Positions 41,959 to 50,685 of a stretch of 64,000 nucleotides of DNA are shown in pieces. The stretch's first letter is position 1; every line of letters begins with the position of its first letter. Location: the NCBI GenBank assembly GCA_046290575.1, contig JBKAGX010000002.1, positions 248,001-312,000 of the forward strand, in the 5' to 3' direction. The notes beneath the pieces were generated by a model. It was not told the origin of the DNA. It saw only the letters and a program-made list of their open reading frames with translations, and made no database searches. A program made the translations under genes and the position numbers. This DNA is from JANQQJ01 sp046290575 (GTDB lineage Bacteria > Pseudomonadota > Alphaproteobacteria > SMXS01).

Positions 41959-44763
41959 ATGACATCAAAGCTGACATCCATATCGCGCCCCCTGGCGGGT
42001 CTTTGTTTCGCGCTGTGCTTCCTCACCATGCTTGTTGCACCGGCTGCCGCGGTAACAGCACCCGGCGGCGGGGAACCTTATCTGGAGGATGCGCAAGCGT
42101 ATCTTGACTCCGGAGAGATACGGGCGGCCATCGCCGTCCTGAAGAGCGCACTTCAGAATGATCCAGAAGACGTCGAGGCCCGCGCGCTTCTCGCCAACGT
42201 ATACATCGAGGCGCAGGATGGCCCGTCCGCAGAAAAAGAGCTGAGAACCGCGTATGATCAGGGTCTGGATGACGACCGGTATTGGGAACCTCTGGCGCGT
42301 GCGCTGCTGACCCAGGGCCGATACGCTGGGCTTCTGGACGAAGTCCCTGCCGATCGGGCGGCGCCTGGACGACGCGCGGCGCTTTTGACGTTGCGCGGCC
42401 GGGCCTTTTACGGCCTCAAGCAATATGACGACGCCAAGGCCGAGTTCCAAAAAGCATTTGATGAGTCACCCGGTTACGTACAGGCCAAGACGGGACTGGC
42501 CCGGGTGCTGATTGCACAAGGACAAGCCGACGAAGCGCTTGCGCTGATCGAGGAAGCTCTGGGCATTGATGATGAGTCGGTCAGCGCCCGGGTCATCCAG
42601 GGTGAACTTTCGCGTATGTCGCGGGATTTCGAGCGATCGGTCGAAATCTATGGCGAGGTGCTAAAGACGCGCCCAAACAACATCGAAGCGCTCTTGGGAC
42701 AGGCCGCAGCCCTGATCGACCTCAATCGGGACATCGAAGCGCAGCGTAACATCGACACAGCCCTCGAACTACAGCCGCGGCATCCTCTGGCCCTCTACCT
42801 TTCCGCGCTCATGTTGACGAAGCGCCAGTCGTTCAAGGGGGCAGAAGCTGTTCTTGATCGTGCTGGCAGGTCGCTGGACAATTATCTCCCAGCGCAATAT
42901 CTGCGGGGAGCGATCGCCTATGCACAAGGGAATCTGGAGCAGGCGTTCTATTTCCTGAATCGTTTTGTTGAACAGGCGCCGACCCATGCCAATGGCAGGC
43001 GTCTGCTGGGCGGAACGCTGGTGCGGCAGGGTAATTTCGAGCAGGCTGTCCGGGTGTTTTCACCGCTTCTGCAAGCAGGCGGCGATGCCCGACTGTATGC
43101 CATGGCCGCAGGTGCGTATCTTGGTCTGCGAGATTACGAAAGCGCCATCGGACTTTATGAGAGAGCTGTTGCCGCTGATCCGGAAAACAGCCTGTATCGA
43201 ACCCAGCTGGCCGTGGCGCGGCTTGGTACGGGCGATCCTGAGGCTGCCATCCAAGAGCTTGAAGCCGCCGTGGATGCAGATCCCGGTAGCCGCCGCGCAC
43301 CGCTTATGCTGGTGCGGCACAATCTGAACATTCGCGATTATGACGCGGCGCTCGCGGTGGCCAACCAATTCGTGGCCGCCACACCAGAGGACCCGTCGGC
43401 GCATAATCTGCTCGGCGCTGTTCTGTTGGCGCAGGGGGACCGGGAGGCTGCCAAGGACGCTTTCGACCGGGCCCATCAGCTCAACCCTGCGTTCTTGCCG
43501 GCGGTACAAAACCTGGCGCGGCTGGATCTTGAAGCCGGCAATACTGATGCCGCGCGCGCCCGTTACGAAGAAGTGCTTGAGGCCCAACCGGGCCAGGAGA
43601 CGGCCATGATCGAGATATCTCGAATTGCCGGCCGTCAAAAGGGCCCCGAGGCCGCTGCAAAGTGGCTGGAGGACGCTGCAGATGCCAATCCTGATTCATC
43701 GGAAGCAGCCCTCCGCCTGATCGAGCTTCACATCGACAATGAAGAGTTTGTTAAGGCAATTGCAGTCGCCAGTGCCCTGGAACAAAGACTGCCGGACCGC
43801 CCGGCCGTTCTTGAGGCGTTGGCGCGGGCGCAGACCTTGTCCGGTGACGCGGTTTCCGGGGTGGTGACATATGGCCGTCTCGCAGCACTGGTGCCGGAGC
43901 GGCCCGATGTCTTTGTCGCGCTGGGCCGGGCCCAACTTGCAGCGGGTGACGTCTTTAACGCGCGCGCATCCTACAGAAGGGCGCTGGAACTCGACCCCAA
44001 TCTGGTCCAACCGGTCCTGGAACTGATTATCATTGAGATCGACAGCGGACGCCTGCGTTATGCGATGGAGGTTGCGACCGCGCTGCAGGAGGCGCAGCCG
44101 GAGCAGCCGCTGGGCGATATCCTGGTCGGTCATGTCAATGGAAAGCTGGGGAACAAGTCTGCTGCCCTAGAAGCTTTTGGCCGTGCCGAAACGAAGATCA
44201 ACTCAGCCAGCTCAGCGCTGCGATTGTTTCACGGCTATAGAGAAATCGAGGAACAGGCGCGGGCGGCCAGCCTGCTGGAGGACTGGCTTTCACAATATCC
44301 CCGCGACCTGGCGATCAGGGGCGTATTGGCCAGCGCCTATTTGGACGATGGCGCCTATCAGGAGTCGATTGAACATCATCGCGTCCTGTTGGAGGCGAAC
44401 CCCAACAATCCGATGATCCTCAATAACCTGGCATGGCTGTACCAGAGTATGGGGGATGACCGCGCGCTCGAGACGGCCGAACAGGCCTATTCGATCCGCC
44501 CTGATGCCGTCATCATCAAGGACACCTATGGCTGGGTTCTGGTCGAACACGGCCGGGCTGACGAGGGTGCAAGAGCTCTTGAAGAAGCTGGCGCCCTGGC
44601 CCCGGACGAACCGGATATTCAGTATCATCTGGCGCTCGCACGGGTCCGTCAGGGGCGCGAGGATGAGGCATGTGCGTTGCTGCGCACGATTCTGATGACC
44701 GGCGGCGGTTTCCGGCGTCGCGATGACGCACAGACATTGAGCAACGCTCAAGCCTGCCGCTGA
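41959..44763 (+). CDS. prsT: XrtA/PEP-CTERM system TPR-repeat protein PrsT
   Basis: This 934-residue exported protein has a signal peptide (PLAGLCFALCFLTMLVAPAAA) and then only tetratricopeptide repeats, about 22, to near the C-terminus (for example YLEDAQAYLDSGEIRAAIAVL; PDVFVALGRAQLAAGDVFNA; PNNPMILNNLAWLYQSMGDD). Length and layout match the PEP-CTERM-associated TPR protein PrsT (TIGR02917-like). It is thought to act in the periplasm in polysaccharide assembly or export, though its mechanism is unknown. A short-leader promoter lies just before it. A glycosyltransferase follows 13 bp downstream. Confidence 0.85.
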   Translation: MTSKLTSISRPLAGLCFALCFLTMLVAPAAAVTAPGGGEPYLEDAQAYLDSGEIRAAIAVLKSALQNDPEDVEARALLANVYIEAQDGPSAEKELRTAYDQGLDDDRYWEPLARALLTQGRYAGLLDEVPADRAAPGRRAALLTLRGRAFYGLKQYDDAKAEFQKAFDESPGYVQAKTGLARVLIAQGQADEALALIEEALGIDDESVSARVIQGELSRMSRDFERSVEIYGEVLKTRPNNIEALLGQAAALIDLNRDIEAQRNIDTALELQPRHPLALYLSALMLTKRQSFKGAEAVLDRAGRSLDNYLPAQYLRGAIAYAQGNLEQAFYFLNRFVEQAPTHANGRRLLGGTLVRQGNFEQAVRVFSPLLQAGGDARLYAMAAGAYLGLRDYESAIGLYERAVAADPENSLYRTQLAVARLGTGDPEAAIQELEAAVDADPGSRRAPLMLVRHNLNIRDYDAALAVANQFVAATPEDPSAHNLLGAVLLAQGDREAAKDAFDRAHQLNPAFLPAVQNLARLDLEAGNTDAARARYEEVLEAQPGQETAMIEISRIAGRQKGPEAAAKWLEDAADANPDSSEAALRLIELHIDNEEFVKAIAVASALEQRLPDRPAVLEALARAQTLSGDAVSGVVTYGRLAALVPERPDVFVALGRAQLAAGDVFNARASYRRALELDPNLVQPVLELIIIEIDSGRLRYAMEVATALQEAQPEQPLGDILVGHVNGKLGNKSAALEAFGRAETKINSASSALRLFHGYREIEEQARAASLLEDWLSQYPRDLAIRGVLASAYLDDGAYQESIEHHRVLLEANPNNPMILNNLAWLYQSMGDDRALETAEQAYSIRPDAVIIKDTYGWVLVEHGRADEGARALEEAGALAPDEPDIQYHLALARVRQGREDEACALLRTILMTGGGFRRRDDAQTLSNAQACR

Positions 44764-44776
44764 TCGGCAGAACAGT

Positions 44777-45886
44777 TTGGCAAAGCATCTCCTGCATATC
44801 TTCCCCAGTTTCGAAGTCGGGGGGAGCCAGCTTCGCACGGTAACCTGGATAAACGCGCTCGGCCCTGCCTATCACCATAGCCTGCTGTCGTTGTCGGGCC
44901 TGACGGATGCGTGCGACAGAATTCAACCCTCCATTCCTTTCGACGTGGTTAAAACGCCTGAAGAGCGAGCGTCCCTGTTTTCGCGGATTCGGGCCTATCG
45001 ACGTTTGCTGCGTGAGGTTGGGCCGGATGTCCTGATCACCAACAACTGGGGCAGCATCGAACTCGCCCTGGCGTGGCGCATACGACCCCAAAGCGCCCTC
45101 ATACATGTCGAAAGCGGTTTCGGCCCAGATGAGGCCGATCAGAACCTTCAGCGACGAATCTGGGTGCGGCGCGCGGCGCTTTCCGGCAGAGCCAAAGTCG
45201 TCGTACCGTCGGCCAGTTTGCGGCGGCGAATGACGGAAGAATGGGGTTTTTCAGAGGATAGAATTCGGTTTGTTCCTGACGGCATTGACTGCGAGAAATT
45301 CGCAAGCGCGCTCGCAAAGCCGCTATCGCAATTGGGGGACCGGAAAGGACCCGTCATCGGCACGGTCGCAGTTCTTCGGGCGGAAAAGGATCTGTTGGTA
45401 TTGCTGCGGGCGTTCCAGGCGCTTGATCCTGCGCTAGACGCCACGCTGGTAATTGTCGGAGACGGGCAAGAGCGCGAGGCTCTGGAAAACGAAGTCGTCG
45501 CCCTGGGCCTTCAGGGACGCGTGATTTTTACAGGATTTGTCGATAGGGTTGAAACTGTCTACCCCCTGTTCGATGTGTTTGCCTTGTCATCGTTTACAGA
45601 GCAAATGCCCAATGCCGTGCTGCAGGCCATGGCCGCTGGGCTACCTGTTGCCGCGACGGATGTCGGCGACGTTTCTTTGATGGTGGCACCCGAAAACGCC
45701 TCTCGCCTGGTTCAGCCGCGCGACGCCTCGGCGCTTTCAGCGGCGCTGCTTGAGCTGTTGGCGGATCCACAATTGGCCGGGCAGCTTGGCGAAGAGAATC
45801 GCAAACGTGCCTTCCAGCGCTTCGATATGGACGCGATGGTGGCTGCCTATCGGTCGCTTATCGACCCTGTTGAAAGCGTGGATTAA
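44777..45886 (+). CDS. Glycosyltransferase family 4 (GT-B) protein
   Basis: This 369-residue retaining glycosyltransferase starts with the donor-loop-like FPSFEVGGSQLRTVTW. Its C-terminal Rossmann half has VIGTVAVLRAEKDL, IVGDGQEREALENEV and FTGFVDRVETVYPLFDVFALSS. The E-x7-E motif appears in SFTEQMPNAVLQAMAAGLPVAAT in its usual variant form. It probably transfers a nucleotide-sugar residue onto the polyprenyl-linked oligosaccharide. It resembles the XrtA-associated TIGR03088-type (stp2) transferase, but I am not certain. The TTG start at 44777 begins the conserved region. It converges on the ligase gene with 4 bp between. Confidence 0.82.
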   Translation: MAKHLLHIFPSFEVGGSQLRTVTWINALGPAYHHSLLSLSGLTDACDRIQPSIPFDVVKTPEERASLFSRIRAYRRLLREVGPDVLITNNWGSIELALAWRIRPQSALIHVESGFGPDEADQNLQRRIWVRRAALSGRAKVVVPSASLRRRMTEEWGFSEDRIRFVPDGIDCEKFASALAKPLSQLGDRKGPVIGTVAVLRAEKDLLVLLRAFQALDPALDATLVIVGDGQEREALENEVVALGLQGRVIFTGFVDRVETVYPLFDVFALSSFTEQMPNAVLQAMAAGLPVAATDVGDVSLMVAPENASRLVQPRDASALSAALLELLADPQLAGQLGEENRKRAFQRFDMDAMVAAYRSLIDPVESVD

Positions 45887-45890
45887 GCAG

Positions 45891-47255
45891 CTAGGTCGGA
45901 CGCTTTTGCCCGATATCTCTCTTTGGTTTGAACCGCTGGAGCCGCGGCGGAAAAACATAGGAAAGAATGGGGTCGGCCACGGGCGGGGTCTCCGGCGCTG
46001 GCTTGCGCAACGCCTGGATAACCAGGATCTCCCCAATAATGATCACGGCGAGCAGATGATAATAGAGGTCGAATGTCGCCTTGTTCAGGAATGCGCCGCC
46101 GACGGCAAATGCTACCAGGCTGGCCTGGCACATGGGCATCAGGTCGCGGGCCCATTTCAGGTCCGGTCGGTCTTTACATCGTTTTCGGACCCGCTCGGCG
46201 GTTAAAAAACCAAGGAACCAAAGCCCCAGGAAAAGCAGCAACCCTGTATAGCCATGCTCACCGAGGACTTCGAAGTAGATGCTGTGGGCTGCGAGACCTT
46301 GAACCACACTACCGTCGTCCTTGCGTGGCAGGTACTTCATACGATAGTCGCGATCATAGAAAACATTGAATCCGCCGCCGAGGAGCGGGTGATCGTTGGC
46401 GACGTCGATGGCGTAGATCCACATCGTTATCCGCCCCTGAGCGGACGCGTCTTCTTCATAGTCGAGGGTAGATAGCTGGCGGTCGCGCCATTCGGACGGC
46501 ATGAGGTTGAACGCGACGACGCCCGAGATCAGCATCAGAAACAAAAGGCCGATATGGCGACTCCGGATCAGCATGAAGGCGAACATGGCAATCAGGGCCA
46601 CCAGCGCGCCTCTGGAATGTGTGCCAAGGATCGCAATCAGAATCAAAACCTGTGCGCCCATCAAGGAGAGTGACGCGAACCGGTTGTCCGTTTGCATCTG
46701 CAGGTAACGGACGAGGGGCAGCAGCATCAAGAATGTGATGGCAATGCCGTTATTGTCGCCGTGAAACGTGCCTGGCGGCCCAAAGACGAGATAGTTGCCG
46801 CCTGTCAGCGCCGTAAAGAGGCCCCCTTTAAGGGCAAAATAGCCGCAGGAGGCTACCATCACCCAAATCAGGGCATGCAATCGGATCTGGCTGCGAAGCA
46901 GAGAAATGGCGACCAGCGTGAACAGAATAACTTTGGCGAAAATCTCCCACTTGTCCCAGGCGAGGGATTGATTGACGGCGAATGCCGTTGTCAGCGTGGT
47001 GAAGCCGAAATAGACGATCATCATGATGACCATCGGCCGAAGCGGTAACTCCTTTGGTTCACGCGAGATTGCCCATGCGACCAGCGTCGAAATCGCGACC
47101 ACCTCTGCCACCGGGAAGCTTCCCACCGAACCAAAGGCGAGCCGGTGCGGATTCATAAAGGAAATCCATGTCCAGGCCAGAACACCCAGGTACGGCCAGG
47201 CAAAAATTGCTGGTACAGTCGCAAACACAAGGGCGAAGATGAAGAGGTTACGCAT
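45891..47255 (-). CDS. O-antigen-ligase-like membrane protein (XrtA-associated, TIGR03097-like)
   Basis: This 454-residue membrane protein has about 11 hydrophobic helices and the Wzy_C/O-antigen-ligase features. GGNYLVFGPPGTFHGDNNG is a periplasmic loop, THSRGALVAL is the conserved segment of the ligase family, and NDHPLLGGGFNVFYDRDY with AHSIYFEVLGEHGYTGL holds the catalytic-type His. It is the kind annotated as putative O-glycosylation ligase of the exosortase A system. It would transfer or polymerise polyprenyl-linked glycans in the periplasm. Its start ATG 47255 faces a 168-bp divergent gap shared with a microprotein gene. Confidence 0.85.
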   Translation of the reverse strand: MRNLFIFALVFATVPAIFAWPYLGVLAWTWISFMNPHRLAFGSVGSFPVAEVVAISTLVAWAISREPKELPLRPMVIMMIVYFGFTTLTTAFAVNQSLAWDKWEIFAKVILFTLVAISLLRSQIRLHALIWVMVASCGYFALKGGLFTALTGGNYLVFGPPGTFHGDNNGIAITFLMLLPLVRYLQMQTDNRFASLSLMGAQVLILIAILGTHSRGALVALIAMFAFMLIRSRHIGLLFLMLISGVVAFNLMPSEWRDRQLSTLDYEEDASAQGRITMWIYAIDVANDHPLLGGGFNVFYDRDYRMKYLPRKDDGSVVQGLAAHSIYFEVLGEHGYTGLLLFLGLWFLGFLTAERVRKRCKDRPDLKWARDLMPMCQASLVAFAVGGAFLNKATFDLYYHLLAVIIIGEILVIQALRKPAPETPPVADPILSYVFPPRLQRFKPKRDIGQKRPT

Positions 47256-47423
47256 TCGCTTTCTGTTTGAATTGCCCCGTTAAGTTTGTGGTTGCGGTCT
47301 CGCGCTGGAGCCGTGGAGACAGCGCCCGTCTGGCGCCTTGCTTATTCCAGAGGTTAGATCATCTTTGTCTATATGCAAAACGCGCGTCATGATGCCTAAA
47401 GTTAACAAGGGGCAGGGGCTTAC
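47256..47423. other. Divergent gap between ligase and microprotein genes
   Basis: This 168-bp gap must hold promoters for both the ligase-like gene (minus) and the small membrane protein (plus). I see a weak TATATG-like element at 47370-47375 but no convincing -35 partner, terminator or repeat. Confidence 0.35.
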
Positions 47424-47600
47424 ATGATCGATACGCTCATGTTTGTTGGGTTCTGCTTGTCGGTTTTTGTCATCGGCTTCATTCTTGTGCGCGGAGACGA
47501 TGGCCCGAGTACCCGGCGCAAAGGGCCTTGGCGGCCACCAGAAAAGCGCGCCAGCGACCGGGAGGGGATATCCGGCCAAGACAGTAAGGACAGACCCTAG
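47424..47600 (+). CDS. Small single-pass membrane protein (58 residues)
   Basis: This is a 58-residue reading frame with a clear ribosome-binding site (AAGGGGCAGGGG, 8-16 bases upstream of the ATG at 47424). The product begins with one hydrophobic helix (LMFVGFCLSVFVIGFILV) followed by a polar basic tail rich in Arg, Pro and Asp. This is the layout of small single-pass membrane proteins with the tail inside or outside. I do not recognise a family. It lies alone between the divergent ligase gene and the convergent hydrolase pair, in the middle of the polysaccharide locus, so it may be a small accessory subunit. Confidence 0.6.
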   Translation: MIDTLMFVGFCLSVFVIGFILVRGDDGPSTRRKGPWRPPEKRASDREGISGQDSKDRP

Positions 47601-47612
47601 GCAGGCAACACT

Positions 47613-48464
47613 TCATGCCCGGTCGAACGCCGCCAGCCACTGGTCTATCTCCGCAAAAAGGATTTCGCGGTCCTTCAGATCCGTGAAGGTATGGTCGGCA
47701 GTTCTTAGGCGCACAAGGTGGGTCCGGGCCGCTTCAGTCAATGGACTCCACCCCAATGTACGATGGATGAATCGATCGAAAGCCGTCGCATCAATATCCT
47801 GCCCGCTGAGTACGACGAGAACCTTGCCATCGAAATCGATCCACTGCTTGAGCATGTCGACAGCAAATGACGGGGCGGCATCGGTGCCGCTGGCGGGTTT
47901 CATACTGGCGATCAGGGCCCGCGATATGTTCACAACCGCCCTGCGCAATCGGGCGAACGAGCCCAACACCGCCAGCCAGCGCCGCCAGCGGGCCAGGCGA
48001 GGCAGATAATAGCCTTTAAGCACCGCCTGGGCCCGTCCTGCCCTGGTCGACACCCAGGGATTCAGCAACAGCATGCCGCTGACCTCGCGGTGTTGGCTGC
48101 CATGCAGCATGGAGGCGCTTGCGCCGTCGCACAGTCCCAGAAGCAGGACTCGTTCCACCCTTGGGTCTGCAGCTTTTAGTGCGCTAAGCGCGCTGGCCAT
48201 GTCCGGTGCCATGTGATCAAAGGCGATCTGCTCTCCGTCAGAATCGCCCAATCCGCGGCGGTCAGCACGTAGAACGCTGAAGCCCTGTCCCGCAAGGTGG
48301 CGCGCCAGACTGACAAAAAGTCTATGCGGCCCGGCCCTGTATTGCGGTGCACCGGGGACCATTAGAATCCCTGTTTTCACACTGTGGTCGGGAATGTGCG
48401 CGATGCCCAGAGCAACCTCGCCATCAATGTCCAGTATCAGGGGCTGTTCGCGGTGCAGCGTCAT
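47613..48464 (-). CDS. Exosortase A-associated hydrolase 1 (alpha/beta fold, TIGR03100-like)
   Basis: This 283-residue alpha/beta-hydrolase fold protein has GILMVPGAPQYRAGPHRLF near the oxyanion region and FSVLRADRRGLGDSDG. The nucleophile elbow is GLCDGAS (Cys112), so a Cys replaces the usual Ser, as I recall for the exosortase-associated hydrolase 1 family. A late Asp lies in SGQDID, and HTFTDL provides the His of the triad. It may act as a thioesterase or acyltransferase on acyl groups carried by the neighbouring ACP (inference). Its ATG overlaps the stop of hydrolase 2 by 4 bp. Confidence 0.83.
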   Translation of the reverse strand: MTLHREQPLILDIDGEVALGIAHIPDHSVKTGILMVPGAPQYRAGPHRLFVSLARHLAGQGFSVLRADRRGLGDSDGEQIAFDHMAPDMASALSALKAADPRVERVLLLGLCDGASASMLHGSQHREVSGMLLLNPWVSTRAGRAQAVLKGYYLPRLARWRRWLAVLGSFARLRRAVVNISRALIASMKPASGTDAAPSFAVDMLKQWIDFDGKVLVVLSGQDIDATAFDRFIHRTLGWSPLTEAARTHLVRLRTADHTFTDLKDREILFAEIDQWLAAFDRA

Positions 48465-49270
48465 AATGTGGCCCGTAGCGTTTCGGCCGTGGCGTCGAAC
48501 AAGTTCGGGTCAGCGACGGTATCTTGAACAGACCAGAATGGCTGAACGGCCAGCACGCGATGTCTAAGCGCGGCATCGGCATGAAGCGCATTGCGGACAG
48601 CGTCAACGTCGATGCGTCTTGCATCCCCTCTGTCGCGCAAATCCAGCCAGTCGATTTCGATGGCGCAATTGCGCACCGTCTCGTTCAGCTGGGTGCGCAA
48701 AATTCCGTGCATCAGAGAGCGCGAAATAGGGTAGCCGGCGACCTCCAATGGACCATCATGGCTCAGCCTGATGCGGTCGCCTTCTGCGGCGATCCCTCTC
48801 GCCTCATGATTGGGTGAGGTTGCCGCAATTTTCAGGAACCGGTCCAGGTAATCCTTGCCCGACGTTACAGGATCCCACAGCAGCAAACGGCGAAAGCGGT
48901 CGGGCGCGCGGCCGGCCGTATCAGCCGCGAGCAGGGCGCCGAGGCGTAACCCCCAAATCCCCCACAGAGGTCTGCCTTTGCCTGCCAACCAGTCGGCAGC
49001 TGTGACCAGATCCTCGCGCCACGCCTCCCATCGCGCATCGGCGAAATCTCCGGCGCTGTCTCCCGTGCCATAGAGGTCAAGGATCAGGACGCCGAAACCC
49101 GAAGATTGCAGATGGCGGGCCTGTGCCGCAACCACGGCACGCGATCGGTTCATTTCCTCCGCAAAAGGGGGCACATAGATCACATCTCCGCCATCGTCGG
49201 TATCGGGGGCCGGTGGAAAATAGACGGTGAAGAGCGAACCGTGCGAACCGGAAATGAAGCCGGGGATCAA
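48461..49270 (-). CDS. Exosortase A-associated hydrolase 2 (TIGR03101-like, no Ser nucleophile)
   Basis: This 269-residue alpha/beta-hydrolase fold protein has YVPPFAEEMNRSRAVVAAQAR and GVLILDLYGTGDSAGDF, the family signatures. The nucleophile elbow reads GLRLG (107-111), so Arg109 stands where Ser or Cys should be. This points to a protein that binds or scaffolds rather than hydrolyses, a feature I recall for the whole TIGR03101 family. It is the first of the pair and is translationally coupled to hydrolase 1 (ATGA overlap). It lies 30 bp downstream of the ACP gene, so the three act together. Confidence 0.83.
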   Translation of the reverse strand: MIPGFISGSHGSLFTVYFPPAPDTDDGGDVIYVPPFAEEMNRSRAVVAAQARHLQSSGFGVLILDLYGTGDSAGDFADARWEAWREDLVTAADWLAGKGRPLWGIWGLRLGALLAADTAGRAPDRFRRLLLWDPVTSGKDYLDRFLKIAATSPNHEARGIAAEGDRIRLSHDGPLEVAGYPISRSLMHGILRTQLNETVRNCAIEIDWLDLRDRGDARRIDVDAVRNALHADAALRHRVLAVQPFWSVQDTVADPNLFDATAETLRATL

Positions 49271-49300
49271 AACAGAGTACTTTCCTATGCCCTGGCTTCC

Positions 49301-49546
49301 CTAGGCCCTGGCTTCAATGAATGCGACAAGGCTTGCCAGGGTTGCAAAGGTTTCGGCGCTAATGTCGTCGTCGTCCACGGTGATGCCAAACCGGGCTTCC
49401 ATATCGCTGATCAGCTCGACCACCGCCATGGAGTCCAACTCAGGCAGGTTGCCCAACAGGGGGGTGTCAGCTTCCAGTATGGCGGCCCGTTCACCCAGGC
49501 CCAACACCTGATCCAGCATGTCGCGCACCTTGTTGATCATGGCCAT
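49301..49546 (-). CDS. Acyl carrier protein (XrtA locus)
   Basis: This 81-residue protein has the helical ACP fold and the phosphopantetheine attachment motif ELDSMAVVELI, with Ser39 as the modified residue. It differs from the fatty-acid ACP (DSLD...) by having DSM, typical of specialised ACPs. It would carry an acyl or aminoacyl group for transfer by neighbouring enzymes (ligase, GNAT/FemAB-like protein, hydrolases). It lies between the GNAT/FemAB-like gene and hydrolase 2 on the same strand. Confidence 0.9.
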   Translation of the reverse strand: MAMINKVRDMLDQVLGLGERAAILEADTPLLGNLPELDSMAVVELISDMEARFGITVDDDDISAETFATLASLVAFIEARA

Positions 49547-49580
49547 CTATGCGAATCCCCGATTGATTCTGTGCGCCAAT

Positions 49581-50624
49581 TCAAGGCGCTGACGTATTAC
49601 GACGCTTAATAAGCCGCCCGGCGGCATGGTGCAAATGCTGTAACCGGCCGCGTGCCGTCCGTAGGTTAAAGCCGGCAAGGCCGATCAGCGGTTCTGTTTG
49701 GGGCATCCAATCCGCTTTGTACCCTTCATCGCCGATACCGAAGTCGATGCGGTCCGGTTTGTCGCGGTCCAGAATGGCTTTGAACATCGCGAGACTAAGT
49801 GCGCTGCCGGGGGAGTGCGATGCGTAGGCTTCGTCATGTGCCAGTTTGAAGACGCTGGCGCGCCCGCCTTCAACGATCCAGAACTGAACGGCAGCCGGCG
49901 TATCCTCATAAAACAATACACCTAGTCGAAAGGAGTCTCGCGACCCACAGAGGTCAGCCAGGGCTGGCATAAATGCCGGGTCCGGTTCGCCGGGCTTCCA
50001 GCTCCGGGCGTAGACAGATTCGTAAAATGCCATCGCCTCATTGGCCTCGGCCTGCGAGGAAAACAGGCGGAAAGTGACCCCGCTGCCCGCACCGCGCCGT
50101 GCGATTGTGTTGCGCAGCCTTGAGGGCAGGCTTTGTTCGTAGGCCGCACCCGTAAGATCGGTGCTTGGAAGAAAGTGGCTGGTCCCGCTCAGAAAGCGCG
50201 AAACCCTGAAACCACCTGCAGCGAAGGCCCGTTCCGTGACGGCCAGCGACGGATCGTTGGCTGCAAAAGGCTGCATCTGGACAGCTGGCGTCCCTTTGGC
50301 GGCGATGGACCGGGCAATGCTCTCAAGCGCCGCTGAACCACCGTCGTTGGCGAGCAGGGGGGCAAATCGCAGGCTGTAATAGTTGCTCATCCCCGTCAGG
50401 TGTTTTCCGGACATCAGCCCCGGAAACAGCGCCAGCGGCTCTCCGTCAGGCTTGCTGGCGGTAATAATCAGTGGTGTTTGGTCTGCCAGCAGGCCTTTGG
50501 TGGCGAGCAGGTCAAACCAGTCCCTGCTGAGGAACAGGCTGGACGTTGAGCCCGTTTCGAACAACGGATCAAAGGTTGCGGGTACATCCGCTGGATGGTG
50601 AAACTCTTCCAGAATCAGCGTCAT
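49581..50624 (-). CDS. GNAT/FemAB-like (BioF2/CelD-type) acyltransferase
   Basis: This 347-residue protein has the tandem GNAT-like layout of the CelD/BioF2 acyltransferase family: SLFLSRDWFDLL near the start, NYYSLRFAPLL, LPSRLRNTIARRG and the C-terminal GVLFYEDTPAAVQFWIVEGG (split) with KLAHDEAYASHSPGSALSLAMF and IDFGIGDEGYKADWM. Such proteins transfer acyl or aminoacyl groups to polysaccharide or lipid. It is the first gene of the minus-strand set followed by ACP and the hydrolases, which suggests that ACP-bound acyl groups are its donors. It is divergent from the acyl ligase with 61 bp between. Confidence 0.8.
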   Translation of the reverse strand: MTLILEEFHHPADVPATFDPLFETGSTSSLFLSRDWFDLLATKGLLADQTPLIITASKPDGEPLALFPGLMSGKHLTGMSNYYSLRFAPLLANDGGSAALESIARSIAAKGTPAVQMQPFAANDPSLAVTERAFAAGGFRVSRFLSGTSHFLPSTDLTGAAYEQSLPSRLRNTIARRGAGSGVTFRLFSSQAEANEAMAFYESVYARSWKPGEPDPAFMPALADLCGSRDSFRLGVLFYEDTPAAVQFWIVEGGRASVFKLAHDEAYASHSPGSALSLAMFKAILDRDKPDRIDFGIGDEGYKADWMPQTEPLIGLAGFNLRTARGRLQHLHHAAGRLIKRRNTSAP

Positions 50625-50685
50625 TCGTCTAACAAGCAGCAGCGATTGAGGCTGACCGTACTGCCCTAACAGGTTTGTTTCACCT

